Notes: generated by a model from the sequence alone, not told the origin. DNA of 64,000 nucleotides from an uncultured Bacteroidia bacterium (GCA_902786745.1 CADADR010000001.1:248001-312000), one strand, 5' to 3'; numbered from the stretch's first letter, positions 1 through 10,166 are shown. A program made the numbers and translations.

Positions 1-1129
1 CAGAGTCGCCGCCGCCGATGAGCGAGAAAGCACCGTCTTTGGTGGCTGCAGCAATGGCCTCAGCGATGGACTTGGAGCCTTGGGCGAAGGTGTCGAACTC
101 AAACACGCCGCAGGGACCGTTCCAAAGGATGGTCTTGGAGCCTTTGATGACATTGGCAAACAATTCGCGGGTCTTCGGGCCGATGTCCATGCCTTCCCAG
201 CCTTCGGGAATGTTCATTGGGTCGACGACTTGCGTGTCGGCATCGTTGGCAAACTTGTTGCCCACCACGCAATCTTCGGCAAGCACCAGCTTGACGCCCT
301 TTTCCTTGGCCTTGGCGAGGATGTCGAGAGCGAGGTCGAGCTTGTCGTCTTCGCAGATGGAGTTGCCAATTTTGCCGCCGAGAGCTTTCTTGAAGGTGTA
401 GGTCATGCCACCGCAAAGGATGAGGTTGTCGACCTTGGTGAGCAGGTTCTCAATGATTTCGATCTTCGTGGAGACCTTCGAGCCACCCATGATGGCGGTG
501 AAGGGATGCTGGATTTCGTTCATCACCTTGTTGACGGCTGCCACTTCCTTACCCATCAGGTAGCCGAACATCTTATGATCGGCATCGAAGTAGTCGGCAA
601 TCAGAGCGGTAGAGGCATGGGCGCGGTGGGCGGTGCCGAAGGCGTCATTAATGTAATATTCGCCATAGCTGGCAAGCGTCTTGGTGAACTCTTTCTGCGA
701 GGCCTTGATGGCTTTCTTGGCTTCGTCATAGCCTTCTTCACCCTTCTCGATGCCACGCGGCTTGCCTTCTTCCTCAGCATAGAAACGGAGGTTTTCGAGC
801 ACCAGCACCTCACCGGGTTTCATGGCAGCCACTTGTTCAGCGGCTTTCATGCAGTCGTCGGCAAATTGCACAGGACGGCCCAGCAGCTCTTCCAGGTGCT
901 TGATAATCGGCTTGATGGAGAACTTCGGGTCGGGGTTTTTCTTCGGACGGCCGAGGTGCGACATCAGCACGACCATGCCTTTGTCGTTCAAGACCTTATT
1001 AATGGTCGGCAGGGCGGCGCGCATACGGGTGTCGTCGGTGATGTTGAAGTTGTCGTCCAACGGGACGTTGAAATCGACGCGGATAACCACGCGTTTGTTT
1101 TCGAAATTGATTTGATCGATGTTTACCAT
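1..1129 (-). CDS. pgk: Phosphoglycerate kinase, 3' end cut by the window edge
   Basis: Interconverts 1,3-bisphosphoglycerate plus ADP and 3-phosphoglycerate plus ATP in cytoplasmic glycolysis. Reading the minus strand from the ATG at 1129 gives an uninterrupted frame of about 376 codons. The substrate-binding RVDFNVP motif is at residues 17-23, SHLGRPK at about 55-61, and the nucleotide-binding GGGDS motif falls on the last codons before the edge. Family members are roughly 390-420 residues, so only the C-terminal 20-45 residues lie outside. It starts 23 bp after the stop of the upstream lipid kinase gene, with no -7 box in the gap, so the two are probably cotranscribed. A 355-codon open frame lies antisense to it; that is a composition shadow. 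Confidence 0.97.
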   Translation of the reverse strand, partial: MVNIDQINFENKRVVIRVDFNVPLDDNFNITDDTRMRAALPTINKVLNDKGMVVLMSHLGRPKKNPDPKFSIKPIIKHLEELLGRPVQFADDCMKAAEQVAAMKPGEVLVLENLRFYAEEEGKPRGIEKGEEGYDEAKKAIKASQKEFTKTLASYGEYYINDAFGTAHRAHASTALIADYFDADHKMFGYLMGKEVAAVNKVMNEIQHPFTAIMGGSKVSTKIEIIENLLTKVDNLILCGGMTYTFKKALGGKIGNSICEDDKLDLALDILAKAKEKGVKLVLAEDCVVGNKFANDADTQVVDPMNIPEGWEGMDIGPKTRELFANVIKGSKTILWNGPCGVFEFDTFAQGSKSIAEAIAAATKDGAFSLIGGGDS

Positions 1130-1152
1130 GGTATTATGTTTTTATGAGATGA

Positions 1153-2157
1153 TTATTTCTTGGCTTTTTTCTTGAAGCGGCTTTTCTTTTTCTTCTTTTG
1201 GTCAGGCTCTTTTGGGATGACCATGTTGATGGCCTTGGGCAGGATCTCGAAATCGAAAGGCGAGTTGTTGAGGTTCTCGCCCTCTGTTTCCACCATCAAC
1301 GAGTGGGGTGGGATGGAGACGATGTGGATCTTCTTGCCGCGGAAGGTCTGCACCTCCTTGATTTTGTGGATGAAAGTGCCGTCATAGATGTTCTTCACGT
1401 TGGCGGCAAACTTGAAGATAGACACTTTTCGGATGACGGTGACATCAAGAAGTCCATCGTCAGGGACGGCGTTGGGCATCATCATCATGCCACCACCGTT
1501 AAAGCGGCAGTTGCCTACGGAGAGGCTCAGTATGTTGTCGTCGAAGACCAGCTCGTCGTCAACAGAGAGTTGGACATGGGTGATCTTGTATTTGAACAGG
1601 CATTTCACCACGCTGATGAGATAACGTATGGTGCCCCCCTTGCCTTGTTGCTTCATCAGGTTGGTGGAGCTACACACCATCTCATCCAAACCCGTTCCGG
1701 CGGCGTTGAGGAAGAAACGTATCTTAGGGTCGCCATCGTTGTAGTAGGTCAGTTTGCCGATGTCGTGCGCGAAAGTGTGGCCCGCCTTGATGATCTTGAC
1801 CACTTCGTCATATTCCAAAGGGATGTCGAAAGTGCGACGCCAGTCGTTGCCCGTCCCAATAGGAAGGGCGGCCATGGTGATTTCATTGGTGGGTACGACA
1901 TCTTGGGTGAAGATGCCGTTGATCACTTCGTTGTTGGTGCCGTCGCCACCCACTGCGATGAATTTGCGATAGCCTTTCTCCACGATGGCGTTGCGTACGA
2001 TTTCAATGGCGTGACGGGGATATTCGGTCAGTATGTCGTCGAAGTCAATGCCTTGGTCAATCAGTATCTGTTTGATCTCAGGCCAGTCCTTTCCCGATTT
2101 CCCCACCGAGGCCATCGGGTTGACCACCACCAACCATTTGCTGTTTGTTTCGGTCAT
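1153..2157 (-). CDS. Diacylglycerol/lipid kinase family protein (YegS/DagK type)
   Basis: 334 residues. The family phosphorylates diacylglycerol, sphingoid bases or related lipids with ATP at the inner membrane face. The DAGK catalytic domain is clear: VVNPMASVGKSGK near residues 11-23, the nucleotide-binding GGDGTNNE at 70-77, and PIGTGNDW at 99-106. The C-terminus is a run of lysines and arginines (about the last 15 residues), which could give electrostatic membrane contact; that is an inference. The ATG at 2157 is preceded on the minus strand by a good promoter at 2201-2229. pgk follows after 23 bp. The exact lipid substrate cannot be read from sequence; Bacteroidetes make sphingolipids, so a sphingoid base is one possibility. 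Confidence 0.9.
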   Translation of the reverse strand: MTETNSKWLVVVNPMASVGKSGKDWPEIKQILIDQGIDFDDILTEYPRHAIEIVRNAIVEKGYRKFIAVGGDGTNNEVINGIFTQDVVPTNEITMAALPIGTGNDWRRTFDIPLEYDEVVKIIKAGHTFAHDIGKLTYYNDGDPKIRFFLNAAGTGLDEMVCSSTNLMKQQGKGGTIRYLISVVKCLFKYKITHVQLSVDDELVFDDNILSLSVGNCRFNGGGMMMMPNAVPDDGLLDVTVIRKVSIFKFAANVKNIYDGTFIHKIKEVQTFRGKKIHIVSIPPHSLMVETEGENLNNSPFDFEILPKAINMVIPKEPDQKKKKKSRFKKKAKK

Positions 2158-2200
2158 AAAATGAGTCAGTTTTACTTGTAAAATCTTTCGATTTCGGGGT

Positions 2201-2229
2201 CAAAGATAAGAAATAAAACAATCAGTCAA
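2201..2229 (-). promoter_or_regulatory. Bacteroidetes-type promoter for lipid kinase-pgk
   Basis: On the minus strand TATCTTTG (2208-2201) matches the -7 consensus TAnnTTTG. A TTG -33 element (2229-2227) lies 18 nt upstream. The predicted start of transcription is about 40 nt before the kinase ATG. Confidence 0.7.
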
Positions 2230-2321
2230 GCCAAAAGTGCTCTTCTTTGGAAAAAGTAAGGCCTTTTATCGTTTTTCTTTAAGCCCTAATTTAAATATGT
2301 GTGGCGAAATGGATTTTTTTC

Positions 2322-2329
2322 TATTTTTG
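2322..2329 (+). promoter_or_regulatory. -7 box of the susC-like gene
   Basis: TATTTTTG matches TAnnTTTG and would start transcription near 2335, leaving a leader of about 15-20 nt. No convincing -33 element is visible. It is divergent from the lipid kinase promoter. It shows that the open frame upstream of 2335 is not translated from this promoter and so decides the start of the next gene. Confidence 0.6.
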
Positions 2330-2350
2330 TCCCCAAAGTTACTAAATATC

Positions 2351-5300
2351 ATGTTTATGAAAAAGAAAACGCTACTTTTCCTTTTTTTCCTTGTATTATT
2401 GAGTCCGTTGGCCTCGTTCGCCCAAAGCCTGACGGTGAGCGGTAAAGTCGTTTCGAGCGACGACGGCTACGGTCTCCCTGGCGTCACCATTCAGGTGAAA
2501 GGCACCACCTCGGGGACGACTACCGACCTCGATGGTAACTACTCTGTGAAAGCCGACAGCCAGGATGTGCTGATTTTCAGCTATGTGGGTTTTAAGACCA
2601 AAGAGATTGCCATCAAAGGCAAGAATACCATCAACGTCACCCTTGATACCGATGCCCAGATGCTCGACGATGTGGTGGTGACGGCCCTCGGCATCAAGCG
2701 TCAAAAACGTGAGCTGGGTTATGCCACCGAAGAGATCGGCGGCGAGATGATCGCCAAGTCAGGCTCGGGCAGCGTCATCAGCGCCTTGAGCGGCCGCTCG
2801 GCGGGTGTGCAGATCATCAACCCCAACGGCGTCGACGGCGGCTCGTCGCGTATCACCATCCGTGGTAACAACAGCATCTTCGGCGACAACCAGCCCCTTA
2901 TCGTCGTCGACGGCGTGCCGATGTCGAACGAAGGCGGTGTCACTGACTGGAGCGGCGGCCGCGACTGGGGTACGGCCCTGAACAATATCAACCAAGAGGA
3001 CATCGAGAGCCTCGACATCCTGAAAGGCCCCACGGCGGCAGCCCTTTATGGCTCGCGTGGCGGCAACGGCGTGGTGCTCATCACCACCAAGAAAGGATCG
3101 AAACAACGCGGCCTTGGCATCAGCTACTCGGCCGGTTTCAAGATCACGACACCTTATCTCTACCGCACCGTGCAAAACAAATACGGCGCCGGTGGCCCCA
3201 TCACCTTCCATACGCCGACCTTGACGCCCATCGACGGCATGACGGATGAGAACGGCAACCAAGTGTATGAATACCCAGGCATCTATAGCGTCGATAACGG
3301 TCCGGCGGGCGAACCCACCAACACCACCTTCGGTTACTATGGCGGTGCCCAGAGCTGGGGTCCCGCCATGAACGGCGAGAGCGTCCTTTGGTGGGACGGC
3401 GTGGTGAGGAAATACGACCCCCAGCCCGATAACCTGAAGATGCTCTTCAAGAACGGCCACACGATGAATCACAACGTCGCCTTCCAAAATGCCGGCGACT
3501 TCGGTAGCGTCCGCGTTTCGTTCACCGACTCGCGCACCGATGCCATCATCGACAACTGTAACCTGCGTCAGACCACCGTCAATGTGGGTACCTTAATCAA
3601 TGTGTCGGAGAAGATCAAAGTGGATGTGTCGTTCAACTATTTGGACTACTACCGCCTTAACTCGCCTGAAATCGGTGAGTCGAACAGCAACTTCAACAAA
3701 GGTCTGCTTTATAGCTGGCCCCGTAGCTGGAAAGGCCTCGAAGTGACCTCCTACGAGAACCCCGACGGCACGATGAACCAGTTTGATGGCTATCCTTATC
3801 AATACATCTACAACAGTACCTTCTGGACGTTCTATAACAACAATACCACCCTCGACCGCGACAAGATGTACGGCTCCGTCCGCTTGCTGTACGACATCAC
3901 GCCCTGGCTGACCGCCTCGGCAAAGGTAGCCTTGGACTGGACGGCCGACAACTACACCACCAAACATAAGCCCACCACCATCGACGGTATGGCGGGCGGC
4001 TACTACTCGAAGAGCAAGTCGAACTCGGTGACACGCGACATGGACTTCCTGCTCACCGCCTATAAAGACAAGATCTTCGGTTCGAAGTTCAACGTACGTC
4101 TCTCGGCCGGTGGCGAACAGTATTACGGCTACCGCGACGGTATCAATGGTTCATCGGGCAGATGGGCCTACGCCAACCTTTACACCATCTACAACTACTC
4201 CAACGCCACCGAGCGCACCTTCGGTGAGTCGAAGTGGGAAAAACAAGTCAACTCGCTTTATGCCTTCTTCAACATGAGCTATAGCGACTGGCTGTTCCTG
4301 GATATCACCGGCCGTAACGACTGGTCGTCGACACTGCCCATCACCAACAATAGTTACTTCTATCCTTCAGCCACATTGAGTTTTGTGCCGACCTCCGCTT
4401 TCAAGAATTGGAACTGGGGTCCGGTGAACTTCCTGAAGCTGAGAGCCTCGTGGGCTCAGACCGCCAGCGACACCGAGCCTTACCAGCTGACCTACACCTA
4501 TAACACGGGTTCGTTCGGTCATCAGCTTTCGTCCACCTTGCCTACCGTTGTGCCGCCCTTGGAGCTGAAGCCCCAGCGCCAACGCAGCTATGAACTCGGT
4601 TTCGACCTCGGCCTCGGTGCCCGCTTCAATATGGACTTCACCTATTACAACATCTATTCTTGGGACCAGATCCTTTCCTCACCGCTGGCTCCTTCGTCGG
4701 GTGCCAACAACGTGACCATCAACACGGGTGTGGTGACCAACAAGGGTATCGAAGCCATCCTGACCTACGACATCGCACAGGGTAAGGACTACGGCGTGCA
4801 GGTGGGTTTGAACCTCGCCCGCAACAAGAATAAGATCGTTGACTTGGCCGGCTCCAATATGTACCTACTCTCCGAGATCTGGGGCTCCAACGGCCCTGCC
4901 ATCGCTGTGGAAGAAGGCGAGGAATACGGCACCATCTACGGATGGGACTATGTCTACGAATACACCATGCCCGACGGCTCCGTCGTGGGACCGTTCTACG
5001 ATGCCAACGGCAAGCCCTTGCCGCTGCTGAACGAGACGGGTACCACCTACCTGAAGACCGACAACCGCGTGCCGATTGGCAACTGCGCTCCTTTGGTGAC
5101 AGGTGGTATCAACTTGAGGGCTTCCTATAAGAACTGGTCGCTCTACGCCTTGATCGACGCCAAGCTGGGTGGTCAGATCTATTGCGCCTCCTACGTGGTG
5201 GGTATGCAGACGGGTCAAAGCCTCGAGACGCTTTATGAACGTGAGGGCAATGGCTTGCCCTATTACGAAAACGGAGAGCTGCTGGGTAATTACGGCATCA

Positions 5301-5683
5301 TCCTTCCCGGTTATTGTATCAACACCGAGACGGGCGAAGCCGTCGAGAACGAACACGTGGTGCATTACCTCTACAAATACATGCCAAACTTCGGCGGCTG
5401 GGGCAACATCCTCAGCACCCCGGGCATCGTCAACAACACTTGGGTCAAGATGCGTGAACTCTCGTTGACTTATGACTTCCCGCGCAAGTGGCTCGATAAG
5501 CAGAACCTCTTCAAGCAGGCCTCCATCTCTTTGGTGGGTCGCGACCTGTTCTATTTCTACAAGACCCTGCCCGACAACATCAACCCCGAAGGCACCCAAG
5601 GCTCGGGTAACGCCCAAGGCCTCGAGTACGCCTCTTATCCTGGTTCACGCTCGTTTATGGTTACACTTAAAGTCAATCTCTAA
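2351..5683 (+). CDS. SusC/RagA-family TonB-linked outer membrane transporter
   Basis: About 1110 residues. It forms the outer membrane barrel that imports oligosaccharides or glycopeptides captured by its SusD partner, powered by TonB-ExbBD. The protein begins with a signal peptide (MKKK, hydrophobic stretch, cleavage after SFAQ). A carboxypeptidase-regulatory-like domain follows at about residues 25-105 (GKVVSSDDG, LPGVTIQVKG), then the plug (about 120-250, with SGRSAGVQI, IRGNNS and VVDGVPM) and the beta-barrel ending in FMVTLKVNL. The frame is open from 2237, but the first ATG after the predicted transcription start is 2351 (2357 is equally possible). The SusD-type gene follows after 12 bp. 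No ECF sigma/anti-sigma or hybrid two-component regulator lies next to the pair, so its inducer is unknown. Confidence 0.95.
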   Translation: MFMKKKTLLFLFFLVLLSPLASFAQSLTVSGKVVSSDDGYGLPGVTIQVKGTTSGTTTDLDGNYSVKADSQDVLIFSYVGFKTKEIAIKGKNTINVTLDTDAQMLDDVVVTALGIKRQKRELGYATEEIGGEMIAKSGSGSVISALSGRSAGVQIINPNGVDGGSSRITIRGNNSIFGDNQPLIVVDGVPMSNEGGVTDWSGGRDWGTALNNINQEDIESLDILKGPTAAALYGSRGGNGVVLITTKKGSKQRGLGISYSAGFKITTPYLYRTVQNKYGAGGPITFHTPTLTPIDGMTDENGNQVYEYPGIYSVDNGPAGEPTNTTFGYYGGAQSWGPAMNGESVLWWDGVVRKYDPQPDNLKMLFKNGHTMNHNVAFQNAGDFGSVRVSFTDSRTDAIIDNCNLRQTTVNVGTLINVSEKIKVDVSFNYLDYYRLNSPEIGESNSNFNKGLLYSWPRSWKGLEVTSYENPDGTMNQFDGYPYQYIYNSTFWTFYNNNTTLDRDKMYGSVRLLYDITPWLTASAKVALDWTADNYTTKHKPTTIDGMAGGYYSKSKSNSVTRDMDFLLTAYKDKIFGSKFNVRLSAGGEQYYGYRDGINGSSGRWAYANLYTIYNYSNATERTFGESKWEKQVNSLYAFFNMSYSDWLFLDITGRNDWSSTLPITNNSYFYPSATLSFVPTSAFKNWNWGPVNFLKLRASWAQTASDTEPYQLTYTYNTGSFGHQLSSTLPTVVPPLELKPQRQRSYELGFDLGLGARFNMDFTYYNIYSWDQILSSPLAPSSGANNVTINTGVVTNKGIEAILTYDIAQGKDYGVQVGLNLARNKNKIVDLAGSNMYLLSEIWGSNGPAIAVEEGEEYGTIYGWDYVYEYTMPDGSVVGPFYDANGKPLPLLNETGTTYLKTDNRVPIGNCAPLVTGGINLRASYKNWSLYALIDAKLGGQIYCASYVVGMQTGQSLETLYEREGNGLPYYENGELLGNYGIILPGYCINTETGEAVENEHVVHYLYKYMPNFGGWGNILSTPGIVNNTWVKMRELSLTYDFPRKWLDKQNLFKQASISLVGRDLFYFYKTLPDNINPEGTQGSGNAQGLEYASYPGSRSFMVTLKVNL

Positions 5684-5695
5684 ATACGAAACATC

Positions 5696-7387
5696 ATGAA
5701 AAGATATATTCTCATCATTTGTGCAGCAACAATAGCTTTGGCTTCATGTACCAAAGGCTTCGAAGAGATGAATGTAGACCCGTTCTCGCCTCCGGGAACG
5801 ACCATCGAGGGTTTGTTTAACGGCGTGGTGGGTTCGTTGCAACAAAGCATGAACGAACAGTTCTATCTGCAAAACGAGATTTGGTATCCCGAGACGGAAC
5901 TTGGCGCCTTGACGTCGGAGTCATGGGGTAACTCGCAGATAGGAACCTCAGAGCTTTGGACGAACTATTACCTCATGCTGTCCAACATCCGTGAGCTTGA
6001 AAAACGTTTCGACGCTTATGGTGAGGAACAGGCCGACAATGCTGTATGCGACAAAGTTCGTGCCCAACTTAACATTATGAAGGCTTACCAGACGTTCAAG
6101 GTGACCGACGTCTTCGGCGATATGCCTTACTCACAGGCGGCCCGCATCTGGGAGGACCCCGCGTCGCAAGCCACGATGAAGCCTGAATGGGACACCCAAG
6201 AGAGCATCTACAAATCGCTGTTGGAAGAGCTGGTATGGTCGCGCGACCTCTTGCATGCCGACTCCGTTACCACTGCCAGCGGCAACGATTATTACAAGCT
6301 GCCTTACGATGTGCTGCTCAACAACGACTATACGCTTTGGGCCGAGTTTGCCAACTCGCTCATTTTGCGACATGGCCTGCGCATGTACGACAAGGATCCT
6401 GACTTTGCCACGCCTTTGTTGGTAGAAGCCTACAACTATATGTACTCCAAAATGAGTACATCGGGCGGTGGAGTTACCGGAGGAGGCATTTGCTTGTGGC
6501 CCAGTGTGTTGGGCACCAGCTGGGACACCAACTGGTCGTTCCGCGAGCACAAGCACCTGCGCATGGGCGAGACCGTATGGAGCTGCCTTTCTTCGACCAA
6601 CGACTTGGATGGTAGCGGCATCTATGATTATCGCGCCTACCTCTTCTTCGACACCAGCCACAAGAACGACAGCTGTCCTGATGGTGCTTGGCGACCTTAC
6701 CCGCAAATACGCACCATTGAGACGCCTACCGAAGGTGGTTCTCCCTACGCCCAGAGCCGTGATGGCAGCTATACCTTCAAAGGCCCTTCGTGTATGTATT
6801 CACCGTTCAACTACTACCTCACCCGCGACGAGAAATATATGCCGCAGATTCTGATCACCTACGCCGATGTGCTCTTCATGAAAGCCGAGATTGGGGCACG
6901 TGGCATCGGTGGCATCACTCTCTCGGGCATGGACCTTGACCAGATGCTCTTCCAAGGGATCTACCAGTCGTGTCTCTTCTGGGCACACATCCCGCAAAAC
7001 ACCAGCCGTTGGACGTTTTTCTATCCGCAGTATTCCAGCTATGTCGGCTCGTTGGACATCTGGTCTTTGGGCTATAAGATGGCTTCTGACGTGATGAACC
7101 AAGCCGTGTACATGAACTCCGAGTTCGATTATTCTAACGAGTCCTACTTGACACTTATCTACCAGCAACGTTGGCTCAACCTCTTCCGCCAGCCTTGGGA
7201 AGCCTGGGCCTTGGCACGCCGCACCATGGCGACGCCCACTACCACCAACCACTCCAAGCTGACTTCGTTCCGCATGGAATATCCCCAAAAGGAAATCGAA
7301 TACAACTACGAGAACTACACGGCTCAACTGGCCCGCATGTCGCATGGCGATACGCGCCAGACTAAGGTGTGGTGGAATGAGTTTTAG
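5696..7387 (+). CDS. SusD/RagB-like outer membrane lipoprotein
   Basis: 563 residues; the surface-exposed glycan-binding lid of the SusCD transporter. The signal peptide ends in a lipobox (ALASC, Cys18). After it comes FEEMNVDPFSPP, an Asn-x-Asp-Pro start typical of the SusD-like_2 branch, in which TPR-like helices carry the binding site. Tryptophan and tyrosine residues are frequent, as in carbohydrate binders, and the C-terminus (TRQTKVWWNEF) resembles other members, so the gene is intact. It lies 12 bp downstream of the susC-like gene and 46 bp upstream of a T9SS-secreted protein, so the three probably form one operon. The ligand cannot be deduced. The following gene hints at glycoproteins or their glycans. 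Confidence 0.93.
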   Translation: MKRYILIICAATIALASCTKGFEEMNVDPFSPPGTTIEGLFNGVVGSLQQSMNEQFYLQNEIWYPETELGALTSESWGNSQIGTSELWTNYYLMLSNIRELEKRFDAYGEEQADNAVCDKVRAQLNIMKAYQTFKVTDVFGDMPYSQAARIWEDPASQATMKPEWDTQESIYKSLLEELVWSRDLLHADSVTTASGNDYYKLPYDVLLNNDYTLWAEFANSLILRHGLRMYDKDPDFATPLLVEAYNYMYSKMSTSGGGVTGGGICLWPSVLGTSWDTNWSFREHKHLRMGETVWSCLSSTNDLDGSGIYDYRAYLFFDTSHKNDSCPDGAWRPYPQIRTIETPTEGGSPYAQSRDGSYTFKGPSCMYSPFNYYLTRDEKYMPQILITYADVLFMKAEIGARGIGGITLSGMDLDQMLFQGIYQSCLFWAHIPQNTSRWTFFYPQYSSYVGSLDIWSLGYKMASDVMNQAVYMNSEFDYSNESYLTLIYQQRWLNLFRQPWEAWALARRTMATPTTTNHSKLTSFRMEYPQKEIEYNYENYTAQLARMSHGDTRQTKVWWNEF

Positions 7388-7431
7388 TTTAGAGTTTAAA
7401 GTTTAAAGTAATTATAATTTAAAGTTAAAAG
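7388..7431 (+). repeat. Heptamer-like array between susD and the T9SS protein gene
   Basis: Starts at the base after the susD-like stop codon: TTTAGAG, TTTAAAG, TTTAAAG, then after 9 nt TTTAAAG and TTAAAAG. It fills almost the whole 46-bp gap up to the next ATG. It belongs to the 7-bp arrays found in several other gaps of this window. Confidence 0.7.
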
Positions 7432-7433
7432 TT

Positions 7434-10085
7434 ATGAAAAAACTATCACTAATCCTTATGCTTCTGGCTTTCTCCTTTGGGATGAACGCCCAAGTTGAAA
7501 AGACCTTCGACTTCAATGATTATGGCGAAGGTCAAATCCTTAACGGTCAAGACGGCTGGTACGTCCGTGTACACAGCGCAGGTAACGGCAGCATGGGTCC
7601 CATGTATACCGATTACCTTGGCCACTTCTGGGGCACCACGCCGGAAACGCCCACGGCCGACGAAACCCTGGGTGTGTTTTCGCATGCCTCTGGCACCAGC
7701 TTTGGCGACATCGCCACGCACGACATCACCCAATACGGCTTCGACTTCTCCAATGGTGGCGTCGTCGAGATCGAATGCGACCAGCTGCGTGAGTGGTGGG
7801 GCACCTTGTTCGGCATCGGCTATGACGGCGATGGCGACGGCTCCGTCCTTCCCCCCATCATGGCAGCCCCCAATCACGCCCTCTACGAACCCATCACCCC
7901 CAATCCCAACAGCACCCTCCCCGATGGCGGCGTCTATTTTCTCCTCACCGGTAGCGACACCGATCCCCTCTTCATCAAAGGCGTGGTGTTGCCCAACAAC
8001 ACTCCTGCCTGCAACTTTACTCCTAACGTCACGGAAAAGAACTGGGCCCGCTATAAGGTTTCCATCGACCTGGATGCCAACGACGGCGCCGGTGCTGTCA
8101 CCCTGTATGCGATGTATGATGTGCCTGGCGGCGAATGGGAAGCCGTGCCGGAATGCCAAGGTGTCAACGTCGGTCTGACTCCGGGCAGTGGCGATAAGTA
8201 CGACCCTGCCACATGGCACCACATCTTCATGCTCAACAGCGGCTGGTGTGGCTTCGATAACTTCACCGTTCGCCATTTCCCTGGCGGCTTGACGGCACAG
8301 TTCATCGACTTCACTGAAATCCCCGACCAGTTGGTCTACAACGAACCCATCACCCTTGAAGCCAGCGCCACCTCGGGACTTCCTGTGACCTTTGAAGTCA
8401 TCCAAGGTCCTGCCACCATCGATGGTAACATCCTCACCCTTACCGGCGAGGAAGGCGTTGTAAAAGTGCGCGCCTCACAGCCCGGCGATGGCACCCAATG
8501 GCAACCTGCCCCTGCAGTGAACCGTTCCTTCTATGTGGTCGACCCCGAGAACTACGAGCCCGAGATCACCATCCGTCGTCCCTACGAAGGCACCAAGGTG
8601 TATATGCCCGACTTCGAGAATCCAGTGATGATTGTGTTGAGTGCCTATATCGAACACGCCAACGCCATCAAGTTCGAGCAAGTGAAATGCAATGTTGACG
8701 GGCAGGAACTGTATCTGAAGACCGACTATCCCGACAACCCCGACAACGGCTATTGGTACACCACCTGGACACCCTCGGGCGAAGGTTCCTACAACATGAC
8801 CGTCAGCATCACCCAGACGGGTGGCAAGGTCACCACGGCCTCCAACACCTTTGATGTGACTACCGACATCAATGACATGGTGGTTTCAGCAATGAATGGC
8901 GAGATGGTGGCCGATTTACAGAATTTTACCGATTACGGTGAATACGCCTTCCCGACCCATGTCAATGCTTTTAATGCCATCAACTTGCATTATGAGCACA
9001 ACTGCGTAAACGGCGACTGCAACAGTTACGACCACATCAGCTATGTCCGTGTGAAAAACTACCGTGGCGAATGGGTGGAGCTTTGCCGCTATATCACCCC
9101 GTTCAGAAAAGAATGTATTGACGACCTCGATGTAACCGATTTCACCTCCGTGCTGCAAGGCCTTGTGGAATTTGAATATTATAGCGAGCAATACCAAAAC
9201 GGCTCCGGCTACAACCCCACCGCCATCTTCGAATACACCAAAGGCACGCCCGATTATCCCTATGTGGACATGCGTGAGATTTGGTATGGCAACTATGCCT
9301 TCGGCGATTATTCAGACCTTTGCCCCATCCCGACGCGCAATGTCGAATTTGACCCCTGTGTCGAAAAGGCCAAGCTGCAAATCACGACTTCGGGTCACAA
9401 CTGGAGTGATACGGGCAACGGCGCCTACAACACAGGCAATGCCGCCGAGTTTTATCATGCTCACCACAACATTAATATCAACGGCGCCACAATCTACACC
9501 CAGGATTTGTGGGAAACCTGTCAACCCAATCCGGCAGGCTGTATCGACCAATTGGGCACTTGGACCTATCCCCGTGCTGGCTGGTGCCCAGGTAGTATGA
9601 CTATGGTGTGGGACTACAGCCTCGACGACTATCTCGCCGATGGCCACGCCGATGTGCTCTATGAGTTCGACCCGACCTACGTGGACCAATGCCACCCCAA
9701 CTACCCCGACTGCGTGAGCGGCCAAAACAGCTGCCCCGATTGCGAAAACTCCAGCAACCCGATTTTGAGGGTCTCTGGTAAGGTGGTGACCTACAGCCAC
9801 AACACCGACATCCTGACCGAAGTTCCTGAACTGCCTGATGTGGATGCGGAACCCTTCAATGTGACCATCACTCCTAACCCTGCAAGAGGTCAGATGACCA
9901 TCACCACGGACTACGAAAAGGGCAAGGCCAGCGTCGTCATCATCAACCCGCAAGGTGCCAAAGTGCGTGGCTTCAGCGTGGAAGGCCAGCGCACCATCGA
10001 CGTGAGCGACCTGCCTTCGGGCCTCTACTTTGTCCATATCATCGGTGGCAAGATGGTGACGAGAAAGGTGATGATTCAGAACTAA
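7434..10085 (+). CDS. T9SS-secreted protein with PNGase F/PHM-like domain
   Basis: 883 residues. The signal peptide ends at about residue 20 (GMNAQ). Residues 20-280 resemble a concanavalin/laminin-type beta-sandwich. Two Ig-like segments follow (about 285-370 and 375-480). Residues 560-780 contain a cysteine-rich segment with GTWTYPRAGWCPG (RAGWCPG at 714-720) and several histidines, matching the C-terminal half of peptide-N-glycosidase F and the related copper monooxygenase fold. The last 75 residues are a type A T9SS sorting domain (ITPNPARGQ, LPSGLYFVHI, KVMIQN), so the protein should cross the outer membrane and be anchored or released. Co-location with SusCD suggests action on glycoproteins, with import of the released glycan. 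Whether the PNGase catalytic acidic residues are present is not settled by eye; a binding role is the alternative. Confidence 0.8.
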   Translation: MKKLSLILMLLAFSFGMNAQVEKTFDFNDYGEGQILNGQDGWYVRVHSAGNGSMGPMYTDYLGHFWGTTPETPTADETLGVFSHASGTSFGDIATHDITQYGFDFSNGGVVEIECDQLREWWGTLFGIGYDGDGDGSVLPPIMAAPNHALYEPITPNPNSTLPDGGVYFLLTGSDTDPLFIKGVVLPNNTPACNFTPNVTEKNWARYKVSIDLDANDGAGAVTLYAMYDVPGGEWEAVPECQGVNVGLTPGSGDKYDPATWHHIFMLNSGWCGFDNFTVRHFPGGLTAQFIDFTEIPDQLVYNEPITLEASATSGLPVTFEVIQGPATIDGNILTLTGEEGVVKVRASQPGDGTQWQPAPAVNRSFYVVDPENYEPEITIRRPYEGTKVYMPDFENPVMIVLSAYIEHANAIKFEQVKCNVDGQELYLKTDYPDNPDNGYWYTTWTPSGEGSYNMTVSITQTGGKVTTASNTFDVTTDINDMVVSAMNGEMVADLQNFTDYGEYAFPTHVNAFNAINLHYEHNCVNGDCNSYDHISYVRVKNYRGEWVELCRYITPFRKECIDDLDVTDFTSVLQGLVEFEYYSEQYQNGSGYNPTAIFEYTKGTPDYPYVDMREIWYGNYAFGDYSDLCPIPTRNVEFDPCVEKAKLQITTSGHNWSDTGNGAYNTGNAAEFYHAHHNININGATIYTQDLWETCQPNPAGCIDQLGTWTYPRAGWCPGSMTMVWDYSLDDYLADGHADVLYEFDPTYVDQCHPNYPDCVSGQNSCPDCENSSNPILRVSGKVVTYSHNTDILTEVPELPDVDAEPFNVTITPNPARGQMTITTDYEKGKASVVIINPQGAKVRGFSVEGQRTIDVSDLPSGLYFVHIIGGKMVTRKVMIQN

Positions 10086-10110
10086 AAAATCATCATTGTC
10101 ACAATCCTAT

Positions 10111-10146
10111 AAAAATCCCTCTGCCGTTAGGCGGAGGGATTTTTTA
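10111..10146 (+). terminator. Intrinsic terminator after the SusCD-T9SS operon
   Basis: AAAATCCCTCTGCC and GGCGGAGGGATTTT pair around a GTTA loop and run into T's. It separates the operon from the proS promoter. Confidence 0.9.
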
Positions 10147-10166
10147 TAACATACCGAAAAAATCCG

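Noticed and set aside
80..1147. A 355-codon plus-strand open frame opposite pgk
   Set aside because: The minus strand encodes a full set of Pgk motifs; the plus frame has no recognisable protein pattern and is a composition shadow.
1198..2181. A 327-codon plus-strand open frame opposite the lipid kinase
   Set aside because: The kinase motifs are on the minus strand, with a matching promoter. The plus frame is rich in His, Val and Asp, as shadows of GC-rich genes often are.
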